Position numbers and translations under genes: made by a program. The notes beneath the pieces are model-generated. The model was not told the origin of the DNA, did not search any database, and saw nothing but the letters and a program-made list of their open reading frames with translations. Positions 30,149-39,313 of a DNA stretch of 64,000 nt are shown one piece after another; the first letter of the stretch is position 1, and every line of letters begins with the position of its first letter. Origin of the DNA: Cytobacillus oceanisediminis (lineage in GTDB: Bacteria > Bacillota > Bacilli > Bacillales > Cytobacillaceae); assembly GCF_004366035.1 (NCBI RefSeq), contig NZ_SOEE01000001.1:248001-312000 (forward strand), in the 5' to 3' direction.

Positions 30149-30919
30149 TCAGCTTTTATTAAGAGTAATGAAATGAGTTTCCGGCTTTGCCCCGAGCCGC
30201 AATGGCACACCGGTCGTACCATAGCCGTTGCTGATCAGAATGGTTGTTTGCGGCAGCGCTTTTATCCGACCCTTCTCATAAGGACCAAACCCGAAAATAC
30301 GAATTTGCCCGCCATGAGTGTGGCCGCTTAAGACCAGGTGAATATTTTGTTCTTTTGTTATACTGTTAATGATTCTTGGATCATGGCTTACCAGCACCCG
30401 AAACCCTCCTGAACCCGCATCCTTAAGTGCCAGGTCGAGCCGATCCCTGTCCTTGCTGAGATCATCCGTTCCCATCAAAATAAAACGTTCTCCTTCAATT
30501 GATTCAAATGAAAGGGCAGTATTATCAAGAATTTTTACTCCACATTCTAGAAGCAGAGCATCGAGCTGGTGGTAATCCGCTTCATAGTCATTATTCCCCC
30601 AAACGAAATAGACGGGCCCGCATGTCTTTAAACCCATAAGGTTTTTCTTTACTCTTTCAAAAGGGACTCCTTTTTCCAAGAGATCGCCGCCGATGATGAC
30701 CAGGTCAGGCTTCTTTTCTTTAATCTCCCCGATTACCGTTTCTGACACCGTCCTCTTATGAATATCCGAAATAAAAAAAAGCTTTATTTCACCGAAGCTT
30801 TCAGGAAATTCAGGAAAAGAAAGCTCTTTATATACAACTCTATCTGCAAATGCCTCCCTAAGCATATACATTAGTAAACACGCACCGCCCATTAGGGCCA
30901 AAGCTATTAGGTATATCAT
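30149..30919 (-). CDS. ypbG: Membrane-anchored metallophosphoesterase (YpbG-like)
   Basis: The 256-aa product has one N-terminal membrane helix (about 1-20) and a calcineurin-like phosphoesterase domain with all metal-binding blocks: FISDIHKR, GGDLLEKG, GNNDYE, VSHDP and SGHTHGGQ. Substrate is unknown. The ATG at 30917-30919 has GCAGGAGG upstream. It lies upstream of the MerR-B12 gene with a 72-base gap and may share its transcript. Confidence 0.88.
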   Translation of the reverse strand: MIYLIALALMGGACLLMYMLREAFADRVVYKELSFPEFPESFGEIKLFFISDIHKRTVSETVIGEIKEKKPDLVIIGGDLLEKGVPFERVKKNLMGLKTCGPVYFVWGNNDYEADYHQLDALLLECGVKILDNTALSFESIEGERFILMGTDDLSKDRDRLDLALKDAGSGGFRVLVSHDPRIINSITKEQNIHLVLSGHTHGGQIRIFGFGPYEKGRIKALPQTTILISNGYGTTGVPLRLGAKPETHFITLNKS

Positions 30920-30947
30920 AAATCCTCCTGCAATCAATCGCCTTCAA

Positions 30948-31352
30948 TCAGTCTTCGGCAAGATTGATTTTCTTGAAATCTAAAGAAATAATACCATAAA
31001 TTACTGAAAAACAGAAAAGGGCAAATGCTTCCCATGGCGAAAGGACTAACAAAACAAAAAAGCCTCCAATAAGCAATAAACTCAGCAAAGGCCCAAATAA
31101 AGCATCAATATGTTTTAATGACCTCATATTTTTTAAAAGCCTGGCAGTCCACTCGATGATACTTCTGATGATCTCTGCGTTGGCTATAAAGGAGATAAGG
31201 AAAAAAGTCATTCCCATGACGAAGCCAGCCGGCTCCAGTACAAAAATGACAATCATATCCGAGATGCCCATTGGAATAGACACCGGAAAAAATTTAATAA
31301 ATAATATGCCGCTAATAAACCCTGTAAATAGCTTCAGCAAAATAAAAAACAA
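30948..31352 (-). CDS. Hypothetical membrane protein, 134 aa
   Basis: The product has four hydrophobic segments (about 3-22, 30-55, 85-105, 108-125) and a basic loop near 68-80. The family is not recognised. The start is a TTG with GGGAGGG upstream, but that ribosome binding site sits in the 3' arm of a 17-bp inverted repeat (31354-31392), so expression may be limited by RNA structure. It precedes ypbG with a 28-base gap. Confidence 0.65.
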   Translation of the reverse strand: MFFILLKLFTGFISGILFIKFFPVSIPMGISDMIVIFVLEPAGFVMGMTFFLISFIANAEIIRSIIEWTARLLKNMRSLKHIDALFGPLLSLLLIGGFFVLLVLSPWEAFALFCFSVIYGIISLDFKKINLAED

Positions 31353-31353
31353 G

Positions 31354-31392
31354 ATAAATCCCTCCCATACAAAGTGTATGAGAAGGATTTAT
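31354..31392 (-). promoter_or_regulatory. Hairpin covering the ribosome binding site of the 134-aa protein
   Basis: Arms 31376-31392 and 31354-31370 pair along 17 bases with two G-T pairs and a 5-base loop on the minus strand. The 3' arm holds GGGAGGG. T-rich bases follow, so it may also act as the terminator of the upstream CBS gene. Confidence 0.6.
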
Positions 31393-31411
31393 TTTGTTGA
31401 CTATATTTACA

Positions 31412-32044
31412 TTAATCCTCAGTTATGTCCAGAACACGGAAACCGGATTTTTCTAGCCGGCTGATGAACTTATCCATATTATTATTTTTTTCAACCTTCA
31501 TCACAATGCGGCGGACCAGTTTGTCTGTTTCATCAAAGGTAACAAGGGAGATGATGTGTTCATGGAAATAATGGGCGATTTCGGCTAAACGTGCAATTCG
31601 CCCTTCCGCTTCTACAGAAGTAAACGCAATCCTGACACCGGATTTATTGGTTCCGAAGGCCGATTGGAATTGAGCGAGAACATCAAAGCGTGTAACAATG
31701 CCCAGAAATTTACGATTATCGCCCAAAACTGCAAGTAAAGGGAAATCCTTTAAATCCAAAAGCGTTTTTTCAAAAATCTCATTTCCTTTTAAATATTGCT
31801 CCTGATGAATCGCAATATCCTTGACAAGTGTTCCTTCCAGGAAATCTTCCTTTGATTTACCTGACAAAAAGAAGTTTTCATATATTCCATATCTCGTAAT
31901 TATGCCGGCATATTGGTCGCCATCCAATACAGGAAGCCCGTCAATCTGATGGTCCTCCAGCAGAGCCAGAGCTTCTTTCAATGGTGCATCCTGTCCGATT
32001 GTATAACAGGTATGTTTGGGGATCATGATACTTTTCACAAACAT
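31412..32044 (-). CDS. CBS-pair protein with C-terminal ACT-like domain
   Basis: The 210-aa product has two CBS motifs (about 1-60 and 75-130) and a C-terminal region (about 138-210) resembling the ACT-like end of AcuB-type proteins. Such proteins sense adenylates; the partner is unknown. The start MFVKSIMIP is chosen for GAGGTG six bases upstream, not the ATG three codons earlier. It is divergent from cotJA. Confidence 0.8.
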   Translation of the reverse strand: MFVKSIMIPKHTCYTIGQDAPLKEALALLEDHQIDGLPVLDGDQYAGIITRYGIYENFFLSGKSKEDFLEGTLVKDIAIHQEQYLKGNEIFEKTLLDLKDFPLLAVLGDNRKFLGIVTRFDVLAQFQSAFGTNKSGVRIAFTSVEAEGRIARLAEIAHYFHEHIISLVTFDETDKLVRRIVMKVEKNNNMDKFISRLEKSGFRVLDITED

Positions 32045-32132
32045 TGCCATCACCTCAGAGTAATATTAATTAGACCTAACATTTAATTTCGCCATCACCT
32101 GAACTTTCCCTTCTTTTTATTAGAGTAAACAA

Positions 32133-32161
32133 TCATAAAAAGACTGCACTTTTCATAAGTT
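32133..32161 (+). promoter_or_regulatory. SigE-type promoter for cotJABC
   Basis: TCATAAA (32133-32139), a 14-bp spacer and CATAAGTT (32154-32161) fit the mother-cell SigE consensus, 26 bases before cotJA. Confidence 0.5.
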
Positions 32162-32187
32162 TCAATGACGCATAAAAAGGAGGGATT

Positions 32188-32415
32188 ATGATGAATACAC
32201 TCCGTAAAACCTGGCATCCTTATATAAGTCCGTTTGACCCTTGCACTCCTATAAAGGTCAAAACTTATTCCACTCCTCCAAATCTATATATGGGATTTCA
32301 GCCGCCAGGACTTGAACAATTTACACCAATGGAGGCTTTAAGAGCAGGAACGCTTTGGAAGGCTTTCTATGATCCATGGTACAGTCCCTATGAAAAAGCC
32401 AGGGAGGGACAATAG
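32188..32415 (+). CDS. cotJA: Spore coat-associated protein CotJA
   Basis: A 75-aa Pro- and Tyr-rich protein with the CotJA features GFQPPGLEQ and MEALRAGTLWKAFYDPW. AAGGAGGG lies upstream; a second ATG follows the first directly and either may be used. In B. subtilis the cotJ operon is SigE-controlled and its products enter the coat. It is the first gene of cotJABC. Confidence 0.92.
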   Translation: MMNTLRKTWHPYISPFDPCTPIKVKTYSTPPNLYMGFQPPGLEQFTPMEALRAGTLWKAFYDPWYSPYEKAREGQ

Positions 32416-32417
32416 CC

Positions 32418-32678
32418 ATGAAACAATTGCCGGCAGATTACTATCAGCTTCTTGAACAGCTCCAGGCTGTGGATTTTGTCCTTGTTGAACTTACTCTATA
32501 CCTTGACACTCATAACAAAGATACTGAAGCCATTAAGCAATTCAATCACTATGCAAAGGAACGAAAAAAACTGAGAAATGCCATTGAGAGCAAATATGGT
32601 CCATTAATGCAATTTGGACACAGCTATTCCGGTCAGCCTTGGAATTGGGATGATGCCCCGTGGCCTTGGCAAGTATAA
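32418..32678 (+). CDS. cotJB: Spore coat protein CotJB
   Basis: An 86-aa product starting MKQLPADYYQLLEQLQAVDF with the family-typical PWPWQV C-terminus. It begins two bases after the cotJA stop with AGGGAGG upstream. It is part of the CotJ complex in the coat; its molecular role is not known. Confidence 0.92.
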   Translation: MKQLPADYYQLLEQLQAVDFVLVELTLYLDTHNKDTEAIKQFNHYAKERKKLRNAIESKYGPLMQFGHSYSGQPWNWDDAPWPWQV

Positions 32679-32755
32679 ACTTTTTTCCCGGCGCCTTCTT
32701 GTATGAAGGCGCTAAATAGGAATATATCCGGACATTTGAAAGGGGCTGAGAAAGA

Positions 32756-33325
32756 ATGTGGGTTTATGAAAAGAAGCTGCAATACCCAGTAAGGGTAAGC
32801 ACATGCAACCCCAAACTGGCAAAGTTTCTAATTGAACAATATGGGGGGGCTGACGGCGAACTTGCTGCTGCCCTAAGATATTTGAACCAGCGCTATTCTA
32901 TACCTGATAAGGTAATCGGGCTCCTTACAGATATTGGAACAGAGGAGTTTGCCCACCTGGAAATGATTGCAACAATGGTATACAAATTAACGAAGGACGC
33001 TACACCTGATCAAATGAAAGCCGCCGGTCTCGGTGACCATTATGCTAACCATGATAACGCACTGTTTTACCATAATGCTGCAGGTGTCCCTTGGACAGCT
33101 ACTTATATCCAGGCAAAGGGGGACCCAATTGCAGATTTATACGAAGATATCGCAGCAGAAGAGAAAGCCAGAGCAACCTATCAGTGGATCATAAATATGA
33201 GTGATGACACGGATTTAAATGACGGACTCCGGTTTTTAAGAGAAAGAGAGATTATTCATTCCCAGCGCTTTAGAGAAGCCGTGGAAATTCTTAAGGAAGA
33301 ACGGGATAAGAAGAAATTCTTTTAA
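32756..33325 (+). CDS. cotJC: Manganese catalase-like spore coat protein CotJC
   Basis: The 189-aa product is a ferritin-like four-helix protein of the manganese catalase family. Glutamate and histidine metal ligands are visible in DIGTEEFAHLE and EDIAAEEKARATYQW, with a last EIIHSQRF. It starts 78 bases after cotJB with AAAGGGGCTGAG upstream. It is the last gene of the operon and is followed by a terminator. Confidence 0.93.
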   Translation: MWVYEKKLQYPVRVSTCNPKLAKFLIEQYGGADGELAAALRYLNQRYSIPDKVIGLLTDIGTEEFAHLEMIATMVYKLTKDATPDQMKAAGLGDHYANHDNALFYHNAAGVPWTATYIQAKGDPIADLYEDIAAEEKARATYQWIINMSDDTDLNDGLRFLREREIIHSQRFREAVEILKEERDKKKFF

Positions 33326-33337
33326 AATGATACTTAA

Positions 33338-33367
33338 CAAAAAAGAAGCAGAGGGCTGCTTCTTTTT
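33338..33367. terminator. Bidirectional terminator between cotJC and ypbF
   Basis: GAAGCAG and CTGCTTC around AGGG, with A and T runs on either side, between convergent genes. Confidence 0.85.
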
Positions 33368-33382
33368 CCATTTACTGTGGTG

Positions 33383-33841
33383 TCATTTATTCTCATGATA
33401 AAGATTTATATCATAATTTTTTTTCATCATTTCGAAAACGGTATGGCGGTTTTTCCATTCATCTTCTTTTTTCCATAGGTCTTTGCTCTTATCTATTATT
33501 TCACACCTTAGAGCATGAAATTCTTTTTCCGCTTTTTCTCTTTTTTCCCTCAGAAGATTCATAAGCCCGTATAGGCCTACCGTAAAAACGAGCAAATAAA
33601 AATTAGATGACTTACTGACAAAAGCCGAAAACATGGAAGCAAACGAGTAAGAGTAGGGCTGCATGACACTTTTGTAAATATAAAAAAAGAATAAAAAAGA
33701 AATAAAAACAGTTGCCCACATGGCAATTAAATGCCATGACTTGAATCGATTAAATTTTTGCTTTCTCTCTACCACTTTCTCAAGCATTTTCCTTGTAGCC
33801 TGATCTGTACGATCGTCAAGCATTCTAATCGGCGATTCCAA
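33383..33841 (-). CDS. ypbF: YpbF-like membrane protein (DUF2663)
   Basis: A 152-aa product with two membrane helices (about 36-58 and 75-95) followed by a charged helical C-terminal region. The TTG at 33839-33841 is chosen for GGGAGGGAG upstream and gives a length near that of YpbF. Location beside ypbE matches B. subtilis. Function unknown. Confidence 0.75.
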   Translation of the reverse strand: MESPIRMLDDRTDQATRKMLEKVVERKQKFNRFKSWHLIAMWATVFISFLFFFYIYKSVMQPYSYSFASMFSAFVSKSSNFYLLVFTVGLYGLMNLLREKREKAEKEFHALRCEIIDKSKDLWKKEDEWKNRHTVFEMMKKNYDINLYHENK

Positions 33842-33933
33842 AAGTCTCCCTCCCTTTCTCAATAATGTATGAGCTTGTACATTATTATATGACTAAGAAA
33901 GAGAGAGCGCAGCCTCATCTGTTTCCGCTCCTT

Positions 33934-34668
33934 CTATTGCTCAAGCGGAATCTTTAATACCTGGCCAGTTTGTATTTCATTCGACGGCAAATTGTTGGCT
34001 TGCTTTATTTTTTCAATTCCTGATTGGGATTTATAATAGGTCATGGCAATTCTAAAGATTGTTTCCTTTGGTTTGACGGTATGGTAAACAACTTTGCCTT
34101 CCGTTTTTAATTCTTCCTGTTCCTGTGTCCCGGCAGTTTTGGAAGAGTCTGTACTTTCTGGAGCGGTTTGCTGGGCTTGCTTATTGGAATTGGGTTCAGA
34201 TCCTTTATCTTCTGTATCAGTCGTTTGAGGGGCCTGTTTTTCCTGCTGGACTTTGGCATCTTCTTTTTCCTGAACGCCCTCAGCTTTTTCAGGTTTTGCA
34301 GGTTCCTCGGATTCCGGCTCTTCTCTTACTTCTATAGTTGTCCCTTTACCTTCATCATTTGTGGCAAAAACGACCGTTTCAGAACCGGTTTCTTCAATTT
34401 CTGCATTTAACCCGGCATTGATGCTTTTATCACTACTTACATATTGATATATACTGAAAATGGTGATGGGCAGAAGGATAAAAAATAAAGCAAGCAGGCG
34501 AATAACAGGGTATTTAACCTTCCATTTACTCTTTTTTCTTTTTTCATGATGAACACGGCTCCGTGGCGGCAAAGCGGATTTTTGCCCGCTGTAATCCGTT
34601 TCCTGTTTTCGCTCGATCTTCTTACGGAGTCTTTCAGCTTGATCTCTATATGGGTCTTCTTTATTCAT
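33934..34668 (-). CDS. ypbE: YpbE-like LysM membrane protein
   Basis: The 244-aa product has a basic cytoplasmic N-terminus (about 1-50), one membrane helix (about 52-72), a long Glu/Lys/Gln-rich extracellular linker and a C-terminal LysM domain (about 195-243) for peptidoglycan binding. It is probably a wall-associated membrane protein. Position between ypbF and ypbD matches B. subtilis ypbE. AAGGGATG-type site upstream of ATG. Confidence 0.82.
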   Translation of the reverse strand: MNKEDPYRDQAERLRKKIERKQETDYSGQKSALPPRSRVHHEKRKKSKWKVKYPVIRLLALFFILLPITIFSIYQYVSSDKSINAGLNAEIEETGSETVVFATNDEGKGTTIEVREEPESEEPAKPEKAEGVQEKEDAKVQQEKQAPQTTDTEDKGSEPNSNKQAQQTAPESTDSSKTAGTQEQEELKTEGKVVYHTVKPKETIFRIAMTYYKSQSGIEKIKQANNLPSNEIQTGQVLKIPLEQ

Positions 34669-34723
34669 GTTTCATCCCTTCCTGTAATAAAAAAATCATA
34701 AGAAGTATATTTGGGTGCTGCTG

Positions 34724-35347
34724 TTAATGATCGTTAAATGCATTCTCCTCTTCCGCTTTCCTTTTAGTTTTTTTCAGGTAGCGTTTTCGAATAAGAATAC
34801 CAAGAAGAAAGTCAATCAGAAAATGCATAACAATCGTAACAAGCAAATTATTGGTTATATGATAAATATAACCTATTAAAAAGCTTAATGTAATAATATT
34901 TACAAACAAAAACCAATTAAAAAGATATCGATAATGAACAAGCGCAAAAATAAGGCTGGAAACGGCAATGCCGAAATGGGTCTGAATGACTCCCCTGAAT
35001 AGAAGTTCTTCACTAAACGCAACCACAGCAGCAATAAAAGCAATTTGAATAAAACCGCGTCTCTGGAAGATTTTCTCATTTAATCCTCCATCATCATATA
35101 ACACTTCAGGAATAACCTTCATTAAGACGATATCAATCAGGACAACTGCCGTTCCTGCTGTCGCTCCAATTACAAGAATGTTTATATCATTGAATTCAAA
35201 AAGAGCTTGGAACTCCTCAAAACTATTAAAAAATATTATACTCAGAATCAAAGAAATGGATAAAATAAGCACCTGAGTAAGATAAAGATGGAATAATAGT
35301 TCCTTGTCCGTCAATTCCTTAATGATGTCCGCGTATCTTTTCCTCAT
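34724..35347 (-). CDS. ypbD: CPBP family intramembrane metalloprotease (YpbD-like)
   Basis: The 207-aa integral membrane protein has about six helices and the CPBP (Abi) motifs EELLFRG (about 117-123), the FALVHYRY histidine and a third motif HFLIDFLLG. Family members are putative membrane proteases. It lies six bases from the recS stop and may be cotranscribed. Confidence 0.88.
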   Translation of the reverse strand: MRKRYADIIKELTDKELLFHLYLTQVLILSISLILSIIFFNSFEEFQALFEFNDINILVIGATAGTAVVLIDIVLMKVIPEVLYDDGGLNEKIFQRRGFIQIAFIAAVVAFSEELLFRGVIQTHFGIAVSSLIFALVHYRYLFNWFLFVNIITLSFLIGYIYHITNNLLVTIVMHFLIDFLLGILIRKRYLKKTKRKAEEENAFNDH

Positions 35348-35353
35348 TTTGGT

Positions 35354-36856
35354 TCACTCACTTGGAATCAGGAGGTATTCCAGATGATTTTTCCAATCAT
35401 ACAGCGGGCTTTCCTGATTATCTGAATTTGTATTTCTTGTGAAATTTCCCAATTGTAAACCGCAAATATCGCAGCAGGATGGGACTGAGGCATTTTTTCC
35501 CTCATCAAAGTAGGAAAGTATATTCTCTCTCCGACATGTCTTCTTGTGGATCCACTTATATACTTCCTCAATGCTATCCCTTTTTAATTTGATCCTGCCT
35601 TCATAATACCCCTTCATATCCTGCAGAATCCTTCTGTAATCGAGTCCAGATTTGCTTTTCCTATCAAAAAAATCATTAAAAATTCTCCACTGAACATCGG
35701 TCAAACCCGAACGCTGCTTAATTTGCTCTTCAAATAGACCGATATTCGGGATCGCATTTGGGTTTTCTTCTACCCATTCCATAATCCAATCAATTTGTGC
35801 TTTGTCAGGCAATTCACTTTCTGCAAGCTGTATGGGAAGCTGCTCATCACCCGGTGAATAGAGCATAATGGCTATACTTTGCTTCCCATCTCTCCCTGCC
35901 CGGCCAATTTCCTGCAAATAGGATTCAATTTGAAGAGGCATATGAAAGTGTATTACATACCTGATATTATCTTTATTAATCCCCATGCCAAAGGCGCTTG
36001 TAGCACAAATAAGATCGAGCTGTCCATGAATAAATTGCTGCTGCACAAGGATACGGCTTTCTTGGTCCATTCCCCCATGGTAAGCCATCACTCTTTTTGC
36101 TCCTTTGTCCCTAAGCAGCTCAGCTGATTGTTCCGCCTTTTTTTTGCTGGAAAAATAAATAATTCCTGGCCCCTTAAGGATTTCAGCAAGCTCCACAAGC
36201 CTCTCTGTTTTTTCACGGAAATTGTCTAACCTTTCTACAGATAATGCAATATTAGGACGGTCAACGGAGTATATAAATTCACTGCAATCATCCAGTATGC
36301 CAAGTGATTTTTTTATATCGCCTTTAACTTCAGAGGTAGCTGTAGCAGTTAATGCCAGTGTAACCGGGTTCCCTATAATTTTTCTGACTTCCCCCAGCTT
36401 TAAATAATCGGGCCTGAAATCATATCCCCATTGGGAAATACAATGAGCTTCATCCACAACAAATAAAGCAATGCGCAATTTTTTCAACTGTGATAGTACT
36501 GACTCATAATAAAGCATTTCTGGTGAAATAAAGATAAACTTATATTGATTCAGATGAATCAATGCCTGTTTCTTTTCTGCGCTGGTTAAAAAGGAATTGA
36601 ATGCAATCACCTTTTTTTCTCCATTCATCATAAGCTGTTCAGCCTGATCCTGCATCAGGGACAGCAAAGGAGATATAATAATCACCTGACCTTCAATCAC
36701 ATATCCCGGCAGCTGATAACAAAGGGATTTACCAGTTCCTGTAGGCAGCATGGCAACAGTATTCCTCCCTGAAAGCACAGATTCTATGATCTCCTTTTGT
36801 CCAGGCCTGAAGGCAGGATATCCAAATTTGCTCTGCAATACCGCTTCTAATCTCAT
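35354..36856 (-). CDS. recS: RecQ-family DNA helicase RecS
   Basis: This is a 3'-5' DNA helicase. The 500-aa product has Walker A MLPTGTGKS, the DEAH box VVDEAHCISQWG, motif VI (QEIGRAGRDG) and a RQC-type zinc cluster with four cysteines near 443-470 ending CCDICG. It lacks an HRDC domain. Size and location match RecS (YpbC) of B. subtilis and not the longer RecQ (YocI). It overlaps ypbB by four bases. Confidence 0.93.
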   Translation of the reverse strand: MRLEAVLQSKFGYPAFRPGQKEIIESVLSGRNTVAMLPTGTGKSLCYQLPGYVIEGQVIIISPLLSLMQDQAEQLMMNGEKKVIAFNSFLTSAEKKQALIHLNQYKFIFISPEMLYYESVLSQLKKLRIALFVVDEAHCISQWGYDFRPDYLKLGEVRKIIGNPVTLALTATATSEVKGDIKKSLGILDDCSEFIYSVDRPNIALSVERLDNFREKTERLVELAEILKGPGIIYFSSKKKAEQSAELLRDKGAKRVMAYHGGMDQESRILVQQQFIHGQLDLICATSAFGMGINKDNIRYVIHFHMPLQIESYLQEIGRAGRDGKQSIAIMLYSPGDEQLPIQLAESELPDKAQIDWIMEWVEENPNAIPNIGLFEEQIKQRSGLTDVQWRIFNDFFDRKSKSGLDYRRILQDMKGYYEGRIKLKRDSIEEVYKWIHKKTCRRENILSYFDEGKNASVPSCCDICGLQLGNFTRNTNSDNQESPLYDWKNHLEYLLIPSE

Positions 36857-37920
36857 TGTCCCTCTCCAAGCTTTGCCATGACTAATCTGATTTCAAAATA
36901 ATCGGATTCCGGCACCATTTGACGTATTTGCTTTAATTGCAATGAATCAGCACTGTTCGCTGCTTGAAGAATCAATTTCTGCTTCTTTTCTGAAACATAA
37001 CTTGTGATATTAAAGCCGCTGTCATTTAACGCTATCTCCACAACATGATCCTCAATTGTGCTTTTTTTCAAATTTCTCGTTTTTGCTATAACATCCAAGT
37101 TCAGTCCCTGTTTTAGAAGTGTGTATGTTTTTTGGGCAGACAACGTTAACTGAACTTCATTTCCTGTCCCGCTCACTAATTTATCGATAAGCGGATATTC
37201 GGCAGGATTTTCTTTTACGCTTGCAAGGATATGATGAATGGCTCCAAGGAACTGATGGTGATAATAATCATGACTGATTCCCAGCTGTTCTGAAGTCTGA
37301 ACAGCAGTAAGGCCAATACGGTTATAGCCTGTCAGCCTCAATGTCAGTACAGCAGGATTAATATCACTTAGTCTTTCAAGGCACTGGCAAAGTTCCCTGT
37401 TTAGCACAACTCCTACTTCATTGCGGGCGAATCCAGATGTTCTCAAAAAATATTTCAGCCATTCATGAACATCTCTTTTTCTTTGAATCGGAAGGTATTT
37501 TACATTGTTATTATTTAAATGTGATATAACCTGAATTAAAAGAGTAATCCTCTCCCAAAACAGGTCGCCTGCACTATGATACAGCCATCCGTTTAATGAA
37601 GACGGTATTGGACATTCTAAAAGAGACCTTCCCAGCTCTTCCTGACCCTCTGAAGTCAAAATGAAATGCTTTTCATCAGTTGGAGCCATCCAGCAGCTGC
37701 TTACAAGTTCTTGTGCAAGTTGATCCAGAACATCCCGGCTTAAACTTCCAAATGTTCTAAAAAGCGGGGTTAGCTGAAATAAATGAGCATCTTGAATGGT
37801 TTGGGAAGATTTTTTCCCATTGAGCAAATGTAAAATAGAATATATAGTTCTTTGTCCCTGTAACTCTTTAACACAGTACATGATTACAGTTTTCAAATAA
37901 GATCTTTCCATTTTTTTCAC
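36853..37920 (-). CDS. ypbB: YpbB-like helix-turn-helix protein
   Basis: The 355-aa product has a C-terminal helix-turn-helix region (about 270-310, YTLLKQGLNLDVIAKTRNLK) like the small domain found next to RecQ-type helicases. The remainder is helical and not assigned. Overlap with recS indicates coupled translation and probably a joint role in DNA repair. Its promoter region is shared with divergent fer. Confidence 0.85.
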   Translation of the reverse strand: MKKMERSYLKTVIMYCVKELQGQRTIYSILHLLNGKKSSQTIQDAHLFQLTPLFRTFGSLSRDVLDQLAQELVSSCWMAPTDEKHFILTSEGQEELGRSLLECPIPSSLNGWLYHSAGDLFWERITLLIQVISHLNNNNVKYLPIQRKRDVHEWLKYFLRTSGFARNEVGVVLNRELCQCLERLSDINPAVLTLRLTGYNRIGLTAVQTSEQLGISHDYYHHQFLGAIHHILASVKENPAEYPLIDKLVSGTGNEVQLTLSAQKTYTLLKQGLNLDVIAKTRNLKKSTIEDHVVEIALNDSGFNITSYVSEKKQKLILQAANSADSLQLKQIRQMVPESDYFEIRLVMAKLGEGQ

Positions 37921-38073
37921 CTAACGGCCAAAGATTTTTTTCTTGTTTTAATAAGCTTGTTGTCCTTCTTCCATTTTATCATGAAAGAAATCTGCAGGCC
38001 GTTTTAATTATTTTTCCACAGGGTAAATTATGCCTAAACCCTTGTGTGATAAGCATTCTCAATACATTTTCTA

Positions 38074-38102
38074 TTGAAAAGTTGAACATTCAGTTTTACA
38101 AT
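38074..38102 (+). promoter_or_regulatory. SigA promoter for fer
   Basis: TTGAAA (38074-38079), a 17-bp spacer and TACAAT (38097-38102), 70 bases upstream of the start codon. Confidence 0.8.
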
Positions 38103-38144
38103 AGATGTGAGGAATGTGTTACCATCATCTTGATGGACGATTAA

Positions 38145-38420
<276 letters not shown>

Positions 38421-38456
38421 TCCTTCAACCATACTTTACCCTATGTTAAGCTGCTG

Positions 38457-38486
38457 CTCCCTTTCATCATGAAAGGGAGTTTTTTA
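38457..38486 (+). terminator. fer terminator
   Basis: CTCCCTTTC and GAAAGGGAG around a short loop, followed by TTTTTTAT. Confidence 0.9.
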
Positions 38487-38520
38487 TATTTACATTTAAC
38501 AAGCATGCTTGGAGTGAACA

Positions 38521-38551
38521 GAAAAAGCAGCGGCACATTTGCCGCTGCTTT
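38521..38551 (-). terminator. ribU terminator
   Basis: AAAGCAGCGGCA and TGCCGCTGCTTTTT on the minus strand, 15 bases after the ribU stop. Confidence 0.9.
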
Positions 38552-38565
38552 AAACTTATATATTA

Positions 38566-39150
38566 TTAAGCTGCGCTTTTTATAACAGCCTGCTTCTCCA
38601 CCCAAGTTCTCATGCGTGTAAAAATAAGCATGAAAACAAAAGAAATGATTACACCTTTTATAATATTGAATGGCAAGATCCCTGTCACAATCATTGTTCT
38701 CATTTCAGGTGCTGACATTGCAGGGAAATTAAGAAAGAATGTATATGCCGGCAGAATTACAAGGTAATTAAGTACACTCATTATGACAGCCATAACCATT
38801 GTGCCGATTACAAGTCCAAACGTCATGCCTTTTTTTGTTTTCAGCTTACTGTACACATAATAAGTTGGCAGGACGAACAAGATGCCAGCGGCAAAGTTTG
38901 CAATATGTCCTACAGGTACTCCTGTTGCACTCCCTGTCATGAAGTAATCAAGAATATTCTTAATAAGTTCCACTAAAATCCCTGCTGCTGGACCAAAGAT
39001 TAACGCTGCGATTAATGCAGGAATATCGCTGAAGTCAATCATCAGAAATTGCGGAAACGGCGGGATTGGAAAATTGAGCAGCATTAATACGTAAGAGATG
39101 CTGCTTAGCATTCCGATGGCAACCATAGTTTTGATATTAAGTTTTTTCAA
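38566..39150 (-). CDS. ribU: Riboflavin ECF transporter S component
   Basis: RibU binds riboflavin and works with the shared ECF energy-coupling module, which is not in this window. The 194-aa product has six membrane helices and the family opening with MLSSISYVLMLLNFPIP and DFSDIPALI. An FMN riboswitch precedes it, which confirms the flavin substrate. GAGAGAGG-type site upstream of the ATG. It is also known as ypaA or fmnP. Confidence 0.95.
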   Translation of the reverse strand: MKKLNIKTMVAIGMLSSISYVLMLLNFPIPPFPQFLMIDFSDIPALIAALIFGPAAGILVELIKNILDYFMTGSATGVPVGHIANFAAGILFVLPTYYVYSKLKTKKGMTFGLVIGTMVMAVIMSVLNYLVILPAYTFFLNFPAMSAPEMRTMIVTGILPFNIIKGVIISFVFMLIFTRMRTWVEKQAVIKSAA

Positions 39151-39226
39151 GTTCCTCTCTCCTTTTTAGGACTATCTCTCCTAAAGAAGAAAGGTTCAGC
39201 TAAGCAAATATCTTTGCAATAAATAA

Positions 39227-39252
39227 CCCTCAAGCTAATATAGCTTGAGGGA
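39227..39252 (-). terminator. Riboswitch-controlled terminator before ribU
   Basis: CCCTCAAGCTA and TAGCTTGAGGG form an 11-bp stem followed by TTATTTATT on the minus strand, between the aptamer and ribU. Flanking TTTGCAA and TTGCAAA could extend the pairing. Confidence 0.7.
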
Positions 39253-39274
39253 GAGTTGCAAAGGCATGCTTAAT

Positions 39275-39303
39275 AACGTTCAAAACCTGCATTTTTGAAC
39301 GTT
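39275..39303 (-). promoter_or_regulatory. Second hairpin of the ribU expression platform
   Basis: AACGTTCAAAA and TTTTGAACGTT pair along 11 bases around ATGCAGG, immediately after the aptamer. No T run follows; it may be part of the switch or an insulator. Confidence 0.55.
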
Positions 39304-39313
39304 TGCAGAACCT

